Source: Planctomycetota bacterium (GTDB taxonomy: Bacteria; Planctomycetota; Phycisphaerae; Sedimentisphaerales; Anaerobacaceae). Taken from it: a stretch of DNA of 64,000 bases. Position 1 is the first letter of the stretch; each line of letters opens with the position of its first letter. The notes beneath the pieces were generated by a model, which was not told the origin of the DNA, ran no database searches, and saw only the letters and a list, made by a program, of their open reading frames with translations. This document shows, one piece after another, positions 38,604-47,247 of the stretch. The position numbers and the translations under genes are program-made. The stretch spans positions 124,001-188,000 of the forward strand of contig VRUG01000004.1 in the NCBI GenBank assembly GCA_019456255.1, in the 5' to 3' direction.

Positions 38604-39674
38604 TTAATCGTTGTCATCGGCTTCTGTTTCAACCTCAAAATCATCAAATGCTGTTGCCGCGTCTGCTTTTGTCCAGAGGCCAACCATTCCGCCTTCAGCA
38701 AAAGTCGAATCCTCTATCTCAATTACTTTCTCATCGTCGAATTCAGCCACGATCTTGTTGCCAACATGTTCGATCTCGATTTCATGCCATTTGCCTGGAT
38801 CAGTTTTGATATCAGCGGTAGCCAGCTGCACACGACGGCCGTCCTTGACATAATAAACACGCAAATTATTCTCTAACGGATTCCAACGGCTGATGTAATA
38901 ATTGTCCGCATCTTTAGCTCGCCAGATAGGACCACCGCCCCGGTCTTCCTTGCCGGAGATTGCTTTGACCTTAACGCTAACTTCAACGTCCTTGTAATTC
39001 GTTTTCTTGGCAAGGAGAAGATTAAATGTCTCTCCATAGTTCTCGCTTCTCGTTACCGCAACAGCCTTATCTTTACTCGGCGCAGAATCATCACGAATCA
39101 CTTCCCACTTAGCTGTTTTGCCCATACCAGCGGTCTCACCTATTATCCAACCTTCTGGAACTGAACCTATCTTCTCACTATCAAACGACCACTCTAATTC
39201 TTCTTCACCTTCATCTTCTTGCTCTTCCTCTTCGAGTAATACGAAACTACTTTCAAATAGATCGAAATAGGGTTTCTGAAAAACAGCTATGCTGCCCCAG
39301 TAAGCGAGTTTGGCCTTGGAGCCATTCAGTTCTCGAAGAAAGAATACGCCCGTATCTCCAACATTGAGTGCTGGGTCAAAACCTTTTACCCCTCGTGACT
39401 GTAAAACCAGACTGATATGATCCCGGCTGACTTTACCCTTAAGAACAGAGGCTATTTTTATCGTGACTTCATCATAGGGAGTAGGTCTTCTGGAATCTAA
39501 TTCTTTCTTCTCAATCTTAGTTACTTTCGCTAAAGCTATCACCTCAGCTCGGTCGGGCAGTTTTGCCAGATCAAATTTGCTAATTTGCGAAGCAATAAGA
39601 ACCGATCCAAGGCAGAAAATCACTACCGCAATTACCAGCTTCGCCAGCAAACATATACTATGTAAAGTCTTCAT
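38604..39674 (-). CDS. secreted protein with DUF1080/concanavalin-like C-terminal domain
   Basis: A 356-residue exported protein. I start it at 39674 (MKTLHSICLLAKL), which begins a signal peptide and follows GGGGACAG. Residues about 45-140 form a beta-rich domain (RAEVIALAKVTKIEKKEL, then YDEVTIKIASVLKGK). A run of Glu (LLEEEEQEDEGEEELEW) links it to a C-terminal domain of the 3-keto-disaccharide hydrolase/LamG type (GGGPIWRAKDADNYYISRWN, then VGLWTKADAATAFDDFEV). Enzyme activity cannot be inferred. It follows the same direction as the MFS gene. Confidence 0.75.
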   Translation of the reverse strand: MKTLHSICLLAKLVIAVVIFCLGSVLIASQISKFDLAKLPDRAEVIALAKVTKIEKKELDSRRPTPYDEVTIKIASVLKGKVSRDHISLVLQSRGVKGFDPALNVGDTGVFFLRELNGSKAKLAYWGSIAVFQKPYFDLFESSFVLLEEEEQEDEGEEELEWSFDSEKIGSVPEGWIIGETAGMGKTAKWEVIRDDSAPSKDKAVAVTRSENYGETFNLLLAKKTNYKDVEVSVKVKAISGKEDRGGGPIWRAKDADNYYISRWNPLENNLRVYYVKDGRRVQLATADIKTDPGKWHEIEIEHVGNKIVAEFDDEKVIEIEDSTFAEGGMVGLWTKADAATAFDDFEVETEADDND

Positions 39675-40495
39675 TTGACTGTCCCCTTTCCCCTGTCGTA
39701 AAACAGTTTCTGTTTTTGATACCACTTAGATAATGGTATATCCTTGCTCATCTACACCGCTAATCCTCATTTCCAATAGTCTATCAAGCCCATCTCAAAA
39801 ATCAACCTCTCTCATTGATTCTCCCATTCCCCTTACAGCCATGTCTTCCACGTCCCCGGAAGCCAGGAAAACACCCCTTTGGGGCCGGGAAACTACCATT
39901 TTTAAGATATTTCACCCCAAAACCAGCCTACATACCTTATTATATAGATAGAGCCTTTCCTCCGCCAATACCCCCATCAGAGCCCAAGCGACAGCGCAGG
40001 GTGCCTTGGTTAGCCCTGCCTAGGGTTTTGTCATTCCTGCTCCACGCCGTTCATTTCCAGACATCGTTTCGGCCATTTCGGACAGCTGCGGCGGGCAATA
40101 GTAAATGGTAAATAGCAAATATTAAATAGAAAATACCATATCCGACACCCCAACCGACCAAAACTGCCCCCCAATACCAAATCTTTTTATTTCCACCACC
40201 CCCTCTAATTGCGCAGAATCGCACTTTTTCATTTTATTTTGCAAAAAATAACATTTTCCCCGGAAAATCCCACACACCATGCCGCAAAATACCAGCCATT
40301 TTGGTCACCAAAAACCATAATGGACGTTTTTTTATAAACACAGAACACCAATAAACTTGCCAAAAAAGTCACTTACCCTAAACAACCATAATGGTTGGCA
40401 CACTTTCAATAATAAGATTACACGAGTCTACAATGTACTTATCGTAAGTCGTTTGCTTTTTTAGAGTTACAAAAAAGTTCCTCAAAAAACACCCT
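39675..40495. other. gene-poor region
   Basis: About 820 bases without a credible gene; several short frames lack any family resemblance. It contains modules seen elsewhere (GTCATTCCTGC, ATCGTTTCGG, AATAGTAAATGGTAAATAG) and A/T-rich DNA in the right third. Confidence 0.55.
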
Positions 40496-40512
40496 TTGGC
40501 ACACCGCTCGCT
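40496..40512 (+). promoter_or_regulatory. possible sigma-54 promoter
   Basis: TTGGCAC-ACCGC-TCGCT differs from the consensus YTGGCAC-N5-TTGCW at one position, and the GG/GC dinucleotides have the required 10-base spacing. It lies about 105 bases before the degenerate receiver gene. A sigma-54 activator is encoded 8 kb away. Confidence 0.45.
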
Positions 40513-40615
40513 TAATAGAAAACCAGTAAGACAAAAAAAAGAAAACAAGGATGAAAAGAAAAAGAAGCACGGACGGAAACGAAATTAAAAGTTAATAAGT
40601 TTTGAGGCATGGAAA

Positions 40616-40990
40616 ATGATAGCGTTTGTAGAAGCAACAGTTTTGACAATTGGACTTAACGGCAAAAGTGATGCACTAAAAAATTTACCAATAAACGTTT
40701 TAAAGATGCAGTCGGGTTTTGAAGCTGCACGCTCTTTGAAAAATACAAAGATAGACAGTGTTATTTGCAAGTGGGACCTGGACGACATGAAAGGCGGTGA
40801 GTTCTTAAGAAGACTCAAAATGGTTAAGCCTAACATACCAACAATTGCCTTGATTCGCGCAGGAGACATAGCCCAGGAAATTCAAGCAAGAAGTATCGGG
40901 GTCTCCGCTGTACTAACAGAGGAAACCGATGATAGTCTCTTCACCGAAATGGTAGCTAATATCTTGAGCCTCAACGTGAATGTCGAATAA
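40616..40990 (+). CDS. degenerate receiver-domain protein
   Basis: A 124-residue stand-alone domain with the CheY-like alternation of beta strands and helices: ATVLTIGLNGKSDALKN, DSVICKWDLDDMKGGEFLRRLK, PTIALIRAGD and GVSAVLTEETDDSLFTEM. The line D.V..DW..P.MDG is clear, but the phospho-acceptor Asp is replaced by Lys (ICKWD), the switch Thr by Arg (ALIRA) and the conserved Lys by Thr/Glu (VLTEETD). It therefore cannot be phosphorylated in the usual way and may act as a protein-binding pseudo-receiver. It ends 10 bases before the tandem array. Confidence 0.7.
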   Translation: MIAFVEATVLTIGLNGKSDALKNLPINVLKMQSGFEAARSLKNTKIDSVICKWDLDDMKGGEFLRRLKMVKPNIPTIALIRAGDIAQEIQARSIGVSAVLTEETDDSLFTEMVANILSLNVNVE

Positions 40991-41000
40991 CACAAAAAAA

Positions 41001-41426
41001 GTGAATATAGCAATTATCTTCTCCTCCTTGCTGGGTTTGATGTTTCTGAGCAATCATTAATGCAAACCCAGCAATATAAAGGCAAACGCGAAAATACCCG
41101 CGAGTAAATAGAGAAAGTTAAAAAGTGAATAATCAACTTCTCCTCCTTGCTGGGTTTGATGTTTATGAGCAATCAAAAATACGAACCCAGCAATATAAAG
41201 ACAAACGCGAAAACAGCCGCGAAAAAATAGAGAAGCTTTAAAAAGTGAATAATCAACTTCTCCTCCTTGCTGGGTTTGATGTTTTTGAGCACACAGAAAT
41301 GCGAACCCAGCAATATTGAAGACCAACGCGAAAATATCCGCGAAAAAATAGAAAAATTTAAAAGTGAATAGTCATCTTCTCCTCGCTGGGTTTGAAAACC
41401 TGATGAAAAGCCAGAACCCAGCGTGA
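41001..41426. repeat. four tandem units of about 120 bp with conserved hairpins
   Basis: Units begin with GTGAATA at 41001, 41125, 41245 and 41364 (periods 124, 120, 119); the fourth is truncated. Each has a CTTCTCCTC(CTT) run, then a hairpin whose arms are TTGCTGGGTTTG and CAAACCCAGCAA in unit 1. Units 2 and 3 have one G-T pair. In unit 4 the T-A pair outside GCTGGG is C-G, a compensatory change. Units 1-3 also share a CGCG...CGCG hairpin. On the plus strand CTTCTCCTCCTT is complementary to a strong ribosome binding site; on the minus strand the same bases are one (AAGGAGGAGAAG). Confidence 0.85.
41173..41256 (-). CDS. possible 27-residue hydrophobic peptide in the array
   Basis: On the minus strand, AAGGAGGAGAAG is followed directly by TTG and a 27-codon frame: MIIHFLKLLYFFAAVFAFV, then FILLGSYF and TGA. 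The peptide is a single membrane-spanning helix, like type I toxins such as Ibs or Ldr. Unit 1 has the same hydrophobic core (LLAGIFAFAFILLG) but a one-base deletion puts it out of frame with its TTG, and unit 4 stops after five codons (MTIHF). The coding reading is thus uncertain, and the hairpin evidence supports a structured RNA at least as well. Confidence 0.3.
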   Translation of the reverse strand: MIIHFLKLLYFFAAVFAFVFILLGSYF

Positions 41427-41434
41427 AAAGCAAG

Positions 41435-41449
41435 CACGGCTAAGCCGTG
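41435..41449. promoter_or_regulatory. 15-bp palindrome after the array
   Basis: CACGGCT-A-AGCCGTG is a near-perfect palindrome with a single central base, too tight for an RNA hairpin but well suited to a dimeric DNA-binding protein. It lies between the array and the PEP-CTERM genes. Confidence 0.45.
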
Positions 41450-41542
41450 ATAACGAAATAATAAATACAGCAATAAAGAAAAGTTAATAAAAGGAAAAAA
41501 GGGAAGAGGGAAAATGAAGGGCGATGAAAAGAACTCTCTCTC

Positions 41543-41617
41543 ACCAGGTTTGTCAGTCGGTCAGTTGTCTGTCAAATTGCCTGGTACCGCAGGAGGCCCA
41601 AAAGGCCTTCTGCGGTA
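41543..41617 (+). promoter_or_regulatory. two strong hairpins in the leader of the PEP-CTERM cluster
   Basis: ACCAGGTTTG (41543) pairs with CAAATTGCCTGGT (41573, two-base bulge). Next, TACCGCAGGAGGCC (41585) pairs with GGCCTTCTGCGGTA (41604) with one G-T pair around CAAAA. The second has no T-run and precedes the GTG start at 41655 by 38 bases. It may control read-through or translation. Confidence 0.55.
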
Positions 41618-41654
41618 GTAAATAAAAATCAAACGAAGCTTTAGGAGGTTTGCG

Positions 41655-42278
41655 GTGAAACACAAGTTGATAACATACTTAGGTGCCATGATGGCCATTT
41701 CAGTTCTACCGTCGATAGTTCTGGCATTTAGCTACACATACCAAATCGATGTTTTCACAAACAACGGAACATACGCCGAATCTGACCAACTTAGCCTTTC
41801 CGTACTCGCATCAAACAGAGGCACCTCACCAGACATCATAGACTTCACTATCACAAACCAAAGCACTATCAGCTCAAGCATTGCCGCAATATACTTTGAC
41901 TTCGACGACGCACTTAGCTTTAACGAACTAACCAGCGGTGCAGGTGTCGCTTACAGAGTCGGTGCAAAGCCTCCGGAACTGCCAAGCGGACACACACTTG
42001 AACCAATTTTCGACTCCGAATATAGCTTCGGAAGCAATTCCCCAAAATCCTCAAGAGGTATTAATCCAGGAGAGCAAGTACTGATAAGCTTTGATTTATA
42101 CGGCTCTGCAACTGACCTCATTGACAATATGAATGCAGGACTCTTTAGAATCGGAGCACACATAATTGCACTGCCAGACGGCTCAAGCGAAACTGCCGCT
42201 ACTATCCCTGAACCAACTACCATCGCAATACTCGGACTCGGGGCACTCCTAATTAGAAAAAAACGTAATAATAACTAA
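41655..42278 (+). CDS. PEP-CTERM secreted protein
   Basis: A 207-residue exported protein: signal peptide (AMMAISVLPSIVLA), a beta-rich body (VLASNRGTSPDIIDFTITNQ) and the sorting signal IPEPTTIAILGLGALLIRKK. The GTG start at 41655 is preceded by TTAGGAGG. The body resembles other short planctomycete PEP-CTERM proteins with an extracellular-matrix role, but no function is known. It is the first of four such genes in a row. Confidence 0.8.
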   Translation: MKHKLITYLGAMMAISVLPSIVLAFSYTYQIDVFTNNGTYAESDQLSLSVLASNRGTSPDIIDFTITNQSTISSSIAAIYFDFDDALSFNELTSGAGVAYRVGAKPPELPSGHTLEPIFDSEYSFGSNSPKSSRGINPGEQVLISFDLYGSATDLIDNMNAGLFRIGAHIIALPDGSSETAATIPEPTTIAILGLGALLIRKKRNNN

Positions 42279-42313
42279 AACAAAATACCACGGAGCCCGA
42301 AGGAGAAAAAATA

Positions 42314-43129
42314 ATGTATAAGGCAACAGGCAAAACTGTAGAAAAAGCCATCATAATTTTGGCTTTCTGCTTTACTTGCTCATCCGCATTCGGATACGCA
42401 CTGTTTTCAACACCAACCGCATGGGCTCCAGGAGAAAATACCATAAACTCCGCGAAACAACCAACGCCAGGAGGAGCTACTTTTAGTATCGCACCGGAAA
42501 ACCTCGTTTACGAAAACTCCCTTAGAACTGAACACGGTACAAATAAAACGCAAAACATTACTGCTTTAGGTATCGCAGGTTTTGAATTCGATGATTACGT
42601 CACAATGGTAGATGACGCCCTGGATATATGGGCCTCGGTCAGCGGATTTGAAAACCTCGGAAATGTAACTGACTCCGGAAACAATATCGGCACTTACGGA
42701 GAACATACTGCAGACATCAGAATCGCCGCATGGGAACTTACAAAACCTTCCGCTCTGGCACAGGCTTGGCAGCCCTCAACGCAGGACTTCTTTGCCGACG
42801 GCGCACTCGGAGGTGACATGCACATTGATGTCGGGAGAACCTGGATTGACGATGCTGCCGACTCCGCCGGAAACGGAAAATTTGACCTCTTCTCGGTCAT
42901 CTTACACGAACTCGGACATTCAATCGGACTCGCACATTCAACTGTAGCCGGTTCGGTCATGGCACCAAACTATATCGGGGCAAACAGAAATCTACATATT
43001 GATGATATCGCAGGAGCACAAGCTTTATATGGTAATACATATAACACCGCATATGTCGCAGTACCTGAACCGACAACAATTGCCCTGCTCGGTCTCGGTG
43101 CCTTACTAATTAAAAAACGAAAAAAATAA
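42314..43129 (+). CDS. PEP-CTERM matrixin-like metalloprotease
   Basis: A 271-residue exported protein with a zinc-protease motif HELGHSIGLAHS and SVMAPNY (Met-turn), as in matrixins (family M10). The segment ALDIWASVSGFENLGNVTD and ADIRIAAWELT upstream also fit. The C-terminus VPEPTTIALLGLGALLIKKRKK is an exosortase sorting signal. AAGGAG precedes the start. It probably cleaves extracellular proteins while anchored or processed at the cell surface. Only 35 bases separate it from the preceding gene. Confidence 0.85.
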   Translation: MYKATGKTVEKAIIILAFCFTCSSAFGYALFSTPTAWAPGENTINSAKQPTPGGATFSIAPENLVYENSLRTEHGTNKTQNITALGIAGFEFDDYVTMVDDALDIWASVSGFENLGNVTDSGNNIGTYGEHTADIRIAAWELTKPSALAQAWQPSTQDFFADGALGGDMHIDVGRTWIDDAADSAGNGKFDLFSVILHELGHSIGLAHSTVAGSVMAPNYIGANRNLHIDDIAGAQALYGNTYNTAYVAVPEPTTIALLGLGALLIKKRKK

Positions 43130-43171
43130 AAACCAATAATATTAAGCGAGAATAAAAAAGAGGAAGAGGAG

Positions 43172-44259
43172 TTGGAGATGGAGAAGTTAACACTAATTTT
43201 AGTAATGGTCACTATAATCTTGGCCGCCGCCACATTCACACAAGCTGACAGCCCCGTCATTCTAAGATATAATGATAATCTGGGACAGCTAACAGAAGAC
43301 ACATTTACATTATCTTCACCCCAGCGCGCAGTGGCAAATAACAATACAGCTATAAACCTAAATCCGGGAAGCGGTATCATCGCCAACACACCTGCACTCG
43401 ATGCTTTCAATAGAGCTGCACAAACATGGCAAAACTATCTGGGAGACGACGTCACACTAAACATTAATATAAACATGGCGTCACTCGGAACTGGAATACT
43501 TGGCTCAGCAAGCACTTCTTCTTACTACGCTAATTACGACTTCATCAGGGACATGGTAGCAACTGGCGCAGACACCGGAAGCTCAATAGAAGCTGCCACA
43601 CTAAGCTATCTGCCCACCGCTGCACAATACTCTACATACGCTCCTGTCGGATTCACACTCAGCGGGGACATGGAAGCAACAAGAGCAAACCTCCTGGCAT
43701 TAGGAGTTTCACAAGCCGGTTTAGGAGGCCTCGGAACACCTGACGCTTCTATCACTTTCTCAACAAACTTCACTTGGGATTACGATGACTCGGACGGTAT
43801 TACTGCTGGAGCTTTCTCGTTTGAATCTGTAGCTACTCACGAGATTGGACACTCTCTGGGATTCGTCAGCGAAGTCGACTACGCTGATTACATACTAAGC
43901 CTATCAGCAACCGCCGCACTTAGACCTAGCCCCCTTGACCTCTTTAGATTCGCTGCCGATAATGTTCCAACAACATCAGGGACCTCATGCCAAGCGGCTC
44001 GGACTACTTCTCTTATCTCGAAGGAAATATACAATTAGCCACCGGTGCATATAACGGAGACGGAAACCAGGCAAGCCACTGGAAAGATGGTCTCGGACTC
44101 GGAATCCTGGACCCAACTTTAGCACCGGGAGAACTATCGACTATCACATACAACGACCTCGTCGCTATGGATCTGATTGGATGGGAGATTGTTCCGGAAC
44201 CAACTACTATCTTAACACTCGCACTCGGCACTTTGCTAATGAGAAAACGAAAAAAATAA
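43172..44259 (+). pseudogene. PEP-CTERM metalloprotease (NF038122-like), frameshifted
   Basis: Two frames together make one protein. 43172 to about 43975 gives a signal peptide and a zinc motif THEIGHSLGFVSEVD. From about 43975 the homology continues one frame over as RDLMPSGSDYFSYLEGN, then MDLIGWEIVPEPTTILTLAL and RKRKK, a PEP-CTERM end. This matches the PEP-CTERM metalloprotease family NF038122. The frame change lies near the CATCAGGGACCTC sequence at 43974-43986. The catalytic part stays intact but would lose its sorting signal. A sequencing error is also possible. Confidence 0.75.
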
Positions 44260-44297
44260 AAAAGCGGAGATAAAAATTTTAAAAGGAGGAAAGAAGA

Positions 44298-45176
44298 ATG
44301 AGAAAGCTAATCTTAGTTGTTGCTGTACTATTGACAGTAGTAAATGTTGCTGCAGCTGTCACTATACAAGGTATTGACATCGACTTTGTAACTATCGGAA
44401 ATGCGGGAAATGCCGGTGACACCAGAAGCGAAGCAAATCCAAGTGGTGCTGGTGCGGTCGGCTACAGTTACTCAATCGGCAAATACGAAATAACCAATGC
44501 TCCGTGGGATACCTTTACCACAGCCGCAGGGGCGCCAACAGGGAATCCGGATCTCGCCTATGATGCAGCTGCAACATGGGTTGGAGATAACATCCCAACA
44601 AATGGAGTAAACTGGTATGAAGCGACGCAATTCTGCAATTACCTTACTACAGGGGACAAAAGCCAAGGGGCATATCTATTTAGCGGAGACAACACCAACC
44701 CTGGTGATTTCCTCGGCATAGACCGCGGCTCTGCTGTTACTGCATATGGAACTGTTTATGTCATTCCAACGGAAGATGAATGGTACGCCGCCGCATATTA
44801 TACACCTGCTGGATACTCAACTTATGCTAACAGTTTGGAGACCGTGCCATCAGCTGACAGCGGGTGGAATTACAGTAGCGGGGCATACAGCTCTCCTTGA
44901 AACGTCGGCACCGGAACAATGGAGTAGAATGGCACCTTTGATATGATGGGCAACGTCTGGGAGTGGAATGAAACACTATCGGCTGCCCTGAGAGGATGGC
45001 GAGGTGGATCATACGGTGACACGCTCGTCAGCACACTCGGTTCGTCATACCGCATCGGATACGACCCGAGCATCGAGCTGAATCTCACTGGATTCCGTGT
45101 CGCCGTAGTTCCAGAACCTGCAACTATAGCTATACTCGCTTTCGGTACCTTATTAATGCGTAAAAAACGTTCTTAG
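44298..45176 (+). pseudogene. SUMF1/FGE-domain PEP-CTERM protein with two in-frame stops
   Basis: One continuous frame encodes a signal peptide, a formylglycine-generating-enzyme-like domain (YSIGKYEITNAPWDTF, VNWYEATQFCNYL, PTEDEWYAAAYY, FDMMGNVWEWNE, RGGSYGD) and VPEPATIAILAFGTLLMRKK. It is interrupted by TGA at 44898, where the family has Trp (SPWNVGT), and by TAG at 44925, where Gln is expected. Each is one transition away from the expected codon. The rest of the frame shows no damage. A GGAGG site precedes the start. TGA and TAG are used as normal stops elsewhere in the window, so recoding is unlikely. Confidence 0.8.
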
Positions 45177-45341
45177 AACGTTATAGTGTAAGAACCGCCC
45201 GCTCTGAGCGACACACTCGGGTCGGGCTCCTGTTTTTAAACAAAAATATATTGATTAATTTACTTCAAAACAGTAGCATAACACTCTGATATTCAAGCCA
45301 ATAAACTTTTGATGGAACGCTCGAAACTAAAAGGATTTGCC

Positions 45342-45977
45342 ATGAGCAGCAAAACACCGAAAATATATTGTGCAGGACCTTTGTTCAACCCTAAAGAACG
45401 GGAAGACATGGCAAATATAGCTGCTGTCTTGGAACATGCCAACTATTCGGTTTTTTTGCCCCAAAGAGACGGGCTTGAACTGGCGAGACTTTTACCAATT
45501 TTAACTGAAAAAAATATTTCAAAAGAAGATGCCTCAATTGTTTTAAATAATGCCATTTTTTCACTTGATGTTTTTGAGGTTATAGACAGTGACGGTGTTA
45601 TACTTAATATAAATGGACGTGTCCCGGACGAAGGCGCAATGGTCGAAGCCGGTATCGCATGGGCACATGAGAAACCAATTGTTATTTTTAAAAATGATGA
45701 CAGGTCATTAATTCAGGGAAATTGCAATCCTTTGGTTATGGGCCTGGCAGATTTTGAGTTTATCGATAAATATGAAAACATTCCAATTGCTCTTGAAGAA
45801 AAACTCTCAAAATTAAATAAAAATAATGGTACGCCGAAAAAATCTTCTTTTTCTACTGCTAACGAAAAAGGCGAAGCTATAAGAAGTTATTTAATGAAAC
45901 AAAAAACAGAAAACGAAATAGCGGATCTACTCATAAGTCTTTTCGGGGAAATTGTATGCCAGACTTTAAAAGAGTAG
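45342..45977 (+). CDS. nucleoside 2-deoxyribosyltransferase-like protein
   Basis: A 211-residue protein. Residues 1-150 match the nucleoside 2-deoxyribosyltransferase family: IYCAGPLFNPKERED, SVFLPQRDG, and DGVILNINGRVPDEGAMVEAGIAWA, which carries the catalytic glutamate. It exchanges or hydrolyses the base of deoxynucleosides. A C-terminal tail of about 60 residues (SKLNKNNGTPKKSSFSTAN onward) goes beyond the family. I start it at 45342 behind AAAGGA; a frame from 45309 is also open. It overlaps the following dGTPase gene by 22 bases, so the two are coupled. Confidence 0.82.
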   Translation: MSSKTPKIYCAGPLFNPKEREDMANIAAVLEHANYSVFLPQRDGLELARLLPILTEKNISKEDASIVLNNAIFSLDVFEVIDSDGVILNINGRVPDEGAMVEAGIAWAHEKPIVIFKNDDRSLIQGNCNPLVMGLADFEFIDKYENIPIALEEKLSKLNKNNGTPKKSSFSTANEKGEAIRSYLMKQKTENEIADLLISLFGEIVCQTLKE

Positions 45978-47122
45978 AGAAAGAAATGTTCCCGAGTAGC
46001 CGTGCTGCCATCAAAACAAAAGGGAGACAAAAAAATCAGCCGCCGGACAAATTCAGAACAGAATTTCAAAGAGACATACATCGAATAATTTACTCGCAAT
46101 CTTTCAGAAGACTAAGACACAAAACTCAGGTCTTCTATTTCCCGCAAAATGACCACGTCTCAACAAGAATGGACCACGTCATCTTCGTCGCATCTGCCGC
46201 AAAAACTGTCGCAAGATGCCTGGGACTAAACGAGGACCTCGCAGAAGCCATCGGACTGGCACACGATATAGGACACCCGCCTTTCGGACATCAGGGAGAA
46301 ACATTTCTAAATGAAATAATCACTAAAAATGACACACTCAAGAAAAAAATGCACGGCTTTAGCCATGAAATTTACGGACTGAGAGTCGTTGACAAAATAG
46401 CAAAGCGCGACAGAGAAAAACCAGGACTAAATCTGACTTGGGAAGTCAGAGATGGAATTATATCTCATTGCGGCGAAGATTTTAAAACATGCAAACTTGT
46501 GCCAGGCTCGAAAAATAAAAAATTATCCGAAATTAAAAACAGAAAAGACGCCGGATATCCCGCAACTTTAGAAGGATGTATAGTAAGACTAATTGACAGA
46601 GTAGCCTACTGCGGGAAAGACATCGAAGACGCTATCGCTGCAAAAGTTATAAAAGAAAAAGATGTACCAAAAAATATTATCAAAAAACTCGGAAGGACAA
46701 ATGGAAAAATAATAGGCTCATTCGTAGAAAACATTATACAGCAAAGCCAAAATAAAGATTACATTGCAATGTCACGTGAGTATGGGGACCTGTTACACTC
46801 AATGACCGACTTTAACTATGAAAATATTTATCATAGCCACGAATCGCAAAGATATGGTAAACAGGCAAAGCTGTCTGTTAAATTACTTTTCGACAACCTC
46901 TTAGAAATATACCAAAACACTAATAAGTTCCAAAATTTCAAAGAAGATTACAAAACCCCCGACGTACATAATATTTTCGCTGAATATGTGAAAGATATGC
47001 AAGGTATTTATGAAAAATCCGACCCCGATGAACTCGTGGTTCTTGATTTCATAGCCGGAATGACTGACAGTTTCGTCGTTAGAGCGTTCCAGGAATTATT
47101 TATACCAAAAGCTACCGTCTAA
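45956..47122 (+). CDS. dgt: dGTP triphosphohydrolase-like protein
   Basis: An HD-family triphosphohydrolase of 388 residues. RTEFQRDIHRIIYSQSFRRL, KTQVFYFPQNDHVSTRMDH and GLAHDIGHPPFGHQGE are diagnostic of dGTPases; the HD pair and the other metal histidines are present. The enzyme cuts dGTP (or other dNTPs) to deoxynucleoside and triphosphate. It overlaps the deoxyribosyltransferase gene, whose substrates are deoxynucleosides, suggesting one pathway of dNTP breakdown or salvage. Some dGTPases act against phages by emptying dNTP pools. Confidence 0.88.
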   Translation: MPDFKRVEKEMFPSSRAAIKTKGRQKNQPPDKFRTEFQRDIHRIIYSQSFRRLRHKTQVFYFPQNDHVSTRMDHVIFVASAAKTVARCLGLNEDLAEAIGLAHDIGHPPFGHQGETFLNEIITKNDTLKKKMHGFSHEIYGLRVVDKIAKRDREKPGLNLTWEVRDGIISHCGEDFKTCKLVPGSKNKKLSEIKNRKDAGYPATLEGCIVRLIDRVAYCGKDIEDAIAAKVIKEKDVPKNIIKKLGRTNGKIIGSFVENIIQQSQNKDYIAMSREYGDLLHSMTDFNYENIYHSHESQRYGKQAKLSVKLLFDNLLEIYQNTNKFQNFKEDYKTPDVHNIFAEYVKDMQGIYEKSDPDELVVLDFIAGMTDSFVVRAFQELFIPKATV

Positions 47123-47247
47123 ATAATCCTTTTGTTTTGAATTTAGGATTTAGAATTTCCCTCACCTGCTTTTTTTATGAATAACCCTTGCGCAGAAAGG
47201 CTCCGCAATTTTGTTTTTTTAATCTTTGATGTTTGATTTTCGCCTGG

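Noticed and set aside
40394-40412. Second sigma-54 promoter (TTGGCACACTTTCAAT)
   Set aside because: The -24 element is good but the -12 GC dinucleotide is missing at the needed spacing.
41057-41433. Two overlapping minus-strand frames of 86-89 codons across the tandem array
   Set aside because: They run through several repeat units in mixed frames and have no ribosome binding site at their first ATG. Only the short frame directly behind AAGGAGGAGAAG was kept, at low confidence.
44898-44927. Stop codon reassignment (TGA as Trp, TAG as Gln)
   Set aside because: Many genes here end properly at TGA or TAG (for example purC at TAG, argD and argF at TGA), so a general reassignment is excluded.
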